Shown here one piece after another: positions 62,475 to 64,000 of a stretch of DNA of 64,000 bases; position 1 is the stretch's first letter; each line of letters opens with the position of its first letter. A program made the position numbers and the translations under genes. The notes under the pieces were generated by a model. The model made no database searches. It was given only the letters and a program-made list of their open reading frames with translations, and had not been told where the DNA came from. The stretch is from assembly GCF_000382245.1 (NCBI RefSeq), contig NZ_KB907864.1, positions 132,424 through 196,423 of the forward strand, read 5' to 3'. This stretch comes from Kushneria aurantia DSM 21353. Its GTDB lineage: Bacteria > Pseudomonadota > Gammaproteobacteria > Pseudomonadales > Halomonadaceae.

Positions 62475-63680
62475 ATGTCCCTTGCACTCATCGCCCTGGC
62501 CGTTGCCGCCTTCGGCATCGGCACGACCGAATTTGTCATCATGGGGCTACAGTCCGCTGTCATGGCAGATCTCGATATCTCCGCGCTACAGGCAGGGCTG
62601 TTGGTATCGGGCTATGCCATGGGCGTGGTGATCGGTGGGCCGATCCTGGCGGTCATTTCGGCACGCATGCCGCGCAAGGCCACACTACTGGGGCTGATGA
62701 GCCTCTTCCTGATCGGCAATGTGGCCTGCGCGCTGGCGCCCGGTTACGCCACCCTGATGATGGCGCGGGTGCTGACATCGCTCTCCCACGGCGCCTTTTT
62801 CGGCATCGGCGCGGTGACCGCGGCCAGCATGGTAGTGCCGGAAAAGCGCGGCCAGGCGATCTCGATGATGTTTGCCGGGCTGACGCTGGCCAACGTACTG
62901 GGCGTGCCGATGGGTACCTTCATCGGCCAGTTGCTGGGCTGGCGCTGGACCTTCTGGGCGGTAGTGGCGATCGGCGGCGTGGCGCTGGTGGCGCTGGCGC
63001 GCTGGATACCGAGCCATCTGCCGCGCAGTGAGGGGCGGGTCATGGGCGAGTTCGTGGCGCTGAAGAGCCGCACGGTACTGATGGCGATGCTGTGTAGCGT
63101 ACTGGCCTCCGCCAGCCTGTTCGCTGTCTATACCTATATCGAGCCGATGCTGACCGAGGTGACCGGCATTGCCAGTACCATGGTCGCCTGGGCGCTGTTG
63201 CTGTTCGGCGTCGGCCTGACTGCCGGCAGCCTCGTCGGCGGTCGGCTCTCCGGCGGCCGGCTGATGCCGCCTACCATCGGCCTGATGCTGATGGTCATCG
63301 CGATTCTGGTGATCTTCGGTTTCACCCTCGCGACGCCGATCATGGCGCTGATTACGCTATTTCTGTGGGGTGTGGTGGCCTTTGCGCTGGTGCCGATCCT
63401 GCAGCTTCTGATCGTCGACCAGGCGGTGGAGGCGCCCAACCTGGCCTCGACGCTCAATCAGAGCGCCTTCAACCTGGGTAACGCTATCGGTGCCTGGCTG
63501 GGTGGGGTGGCGCTGCAGGGCACCCTCACCATCGCGCAGCTGCCCTGGCTGGGGGCGGCGGTCATGGTGGTGGGACTGTTTGCCGCGCTGGTGACCCGAA
63601 GCGTACTGGGACGTCGCCTGCGCCGTCTCGATGCCGAACAGCAGCAGCGCGAGGTGGCCAGCAGCGCTGCGGTGCAGTGA
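62475..63680 (+). CDS. MFS transporter, DHA1/AraJ-like exporter
   Basis: 401 aa from the ATG at 62475; an ATG 12 codons earlier is possible. About 12 helices. AFGIGTTEFVIMGLQSAVM and SARMPRKATLLGLM are characteristic of the AraJ/YdhP group of exporters for sugars or drugs. RVLTSLSHGAFFGIGAV and NQSAFNLGNAIGAWLGG are also family segments. The substrate is unknown. Confidence 0.87.
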   Translation: MSLALIALAVAAFGIGTTEFVIMGLQSAVMADLDISALQAGLLVSGYAMGVVIGGPILAVISARMPRKATLLGLMSLFLIGNVACALAPGYATLMMARVLTSLSHGAFFGIGAVTAASMVVPEKRGQAISMMFAGLTLANVLGVPMGTFIGQLLGWRWTFWAVVAIGGVALVALARWIPSHLPRSEGRVMGEFVALKSRTVLMAMLCSVLASASLFAVYTYIEPMLTEVTGIASTMVAWALLLFGVGLTAGSLVGGRLSGGRLMPPTIGLMLMVIAILVIFGFTLATPIMALITLFLWGVVAFALVPILQLLIVDQAVEAPNLASTLNQSAFNLGNAIGAWLGGVALQGTLTIAQLPWLGAAVMVVGLFAALVTRSVLGRRLRRLDAEQQQREVASSAAVQ

Positions 63681-63684
63681 GACT

Positions 63685-64000
63685 CTACTGCGGTCCGAAA
63701 TGTTGGGGCAGAAACAGGATCAGCTCGGGAAATAGAATCAACGCGCCGATGACGGCCAGCATCACAAGCAGATAGATGAGGGTGGTGCCCAGCGCCCCGA
63801 GCAGCGGGATGCCGCCGATTCTGGCCGATATCATCAGACACAGACCGTAGGGCGGCGTGATCAGCCCAAGGCCCAGCGCCATAACGCTGATGACGCCGAA
63901 CTGCAGTGGGTCAACGCCGGCCTGTGCCGCCAACGGCTGAAAGATCGGCGCCAGAATTGCCATTGCCGGCAGCGAGTCCATGAAGGTGCCCACCAGCAGC
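63685..64000 (-). CDS. TRAP transporter large permease (DctM), C-terminal part
   Basis: About 105 residues up to the stop at 63685; the gene continues past the right edge. Segments GTFMDSLPAMAILAPIF, PLQFGVISVMALGLGLITPPYG and the final IGALILFPELILFLP are the standard ending of DctM proteins. The rest of this TRAP system should lie to the right. Confidence 0.9.
   Translation of the reverse strand, partial: LLVGTFMDSLPAMAILAPIFQPLAAQAGVDPLQFGVISVMALGLGLITPPYGLCLMISARIGGIPLLGALGTTLIYLLVMLAVIGALILFPELILFLPQHFGPQ

Overview
The window is GC-rich chromosomal DNA from a gammaproteobacterium, most probably a member of the Halomonadaceae. The evidence is the gamma-type gene orders argH-lptM-lysA-dapF-yigA-xerC-yigB and hemC-hemD-hemX-hemY, the dsbA/engB pair, and the abundance of TRAP, MFS and ABC uptake systems for organic solutes. 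The species assignment is inference. I saw no rRNA, tRNA, CRISPR array, insertion sequence or prophage.

Layout. 1-3239: an Iap-type zinc aminopeptidase (cut by the left edge), a palindromic repeat cluster, and a two-gene module (TIM-barrel isomerase plus 3-hydroxyacyl-CoA-type dehydrogenase). 3426-6226: an EEP-family hydrolase, dsbA, engB and a small membrane protein. 6370-12552 (minus strand): a tightly overlapping housekeeping operon for arginine and lysine/DAP synthesis, the LptM lipoprotein, XerC recombinase and YigB phosphatase. 12722-17192 (plus strand): the divergent heme operon hemCDXY, followed by a large M16 peptidase. 20104-20423: a decayed VapBC toxin-antitoxin remnant in front of an M19 dipeptidase. 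21574-26358: a LacI-controlled sugar or polyol catabolic unit with a GTAAACGTTTAC operator. 26367-30543: an HDAC-like deacylase, a RecQ-family helicase and an MFS exporter.

30669-34162 is the most plastic part. It has an orphan AAA ATPase behind a 49-bp nested palindrome, then a gene that reads as an amidohydrolase fused to the last two membrane helices of a sodium:solute symporter (probably a deletion scar), then a LysR regulator. 34329-39587: a manganese/zinc-type ABC importer whose two permeases both carry a C-terminal winged-helix-like tail, followed by the membrane ferritin/iron exporter MbfA. 39745-44351: an EamA transporter, an orphan ParA ATPase, an alpha/beta-hydrolase lacking its nucleophile serine, DUF488, an FNR/Anr regulator and an AhpD-like protein. 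44503-49389: a TAXI-TRAP transporter and an AEC carrier. 49492-52856: an ATP-grasp ligase followed by a CocE/NonD hydrolase, a pair of unknown pathway.

53266-62158 looks like nitrogen and carbon scavenging: a polar amino-acid ABC transporter behind a consensus sigma-54 promoter, an LctP-type lactate permease, and an allantoin locus (GntR regulator, racemase, PuuE allantoinase, NCS1 permease). The allantoin locus has repeated TTGTATACAA-type operators, one of which overlaps a second sigma-54-like promoter. The window ends with an MFS exporter and the C-terminus of a TRAP large permease.

The points I would check first are the amidohydrolase-symporter chimera, the permeases with DNA-binding-like tails, the ATP-grasp/CocE pair, the 49-bp dyad before the AAA ATPase, and the overlapping sigma-54/GntR control of the allantoin permease.
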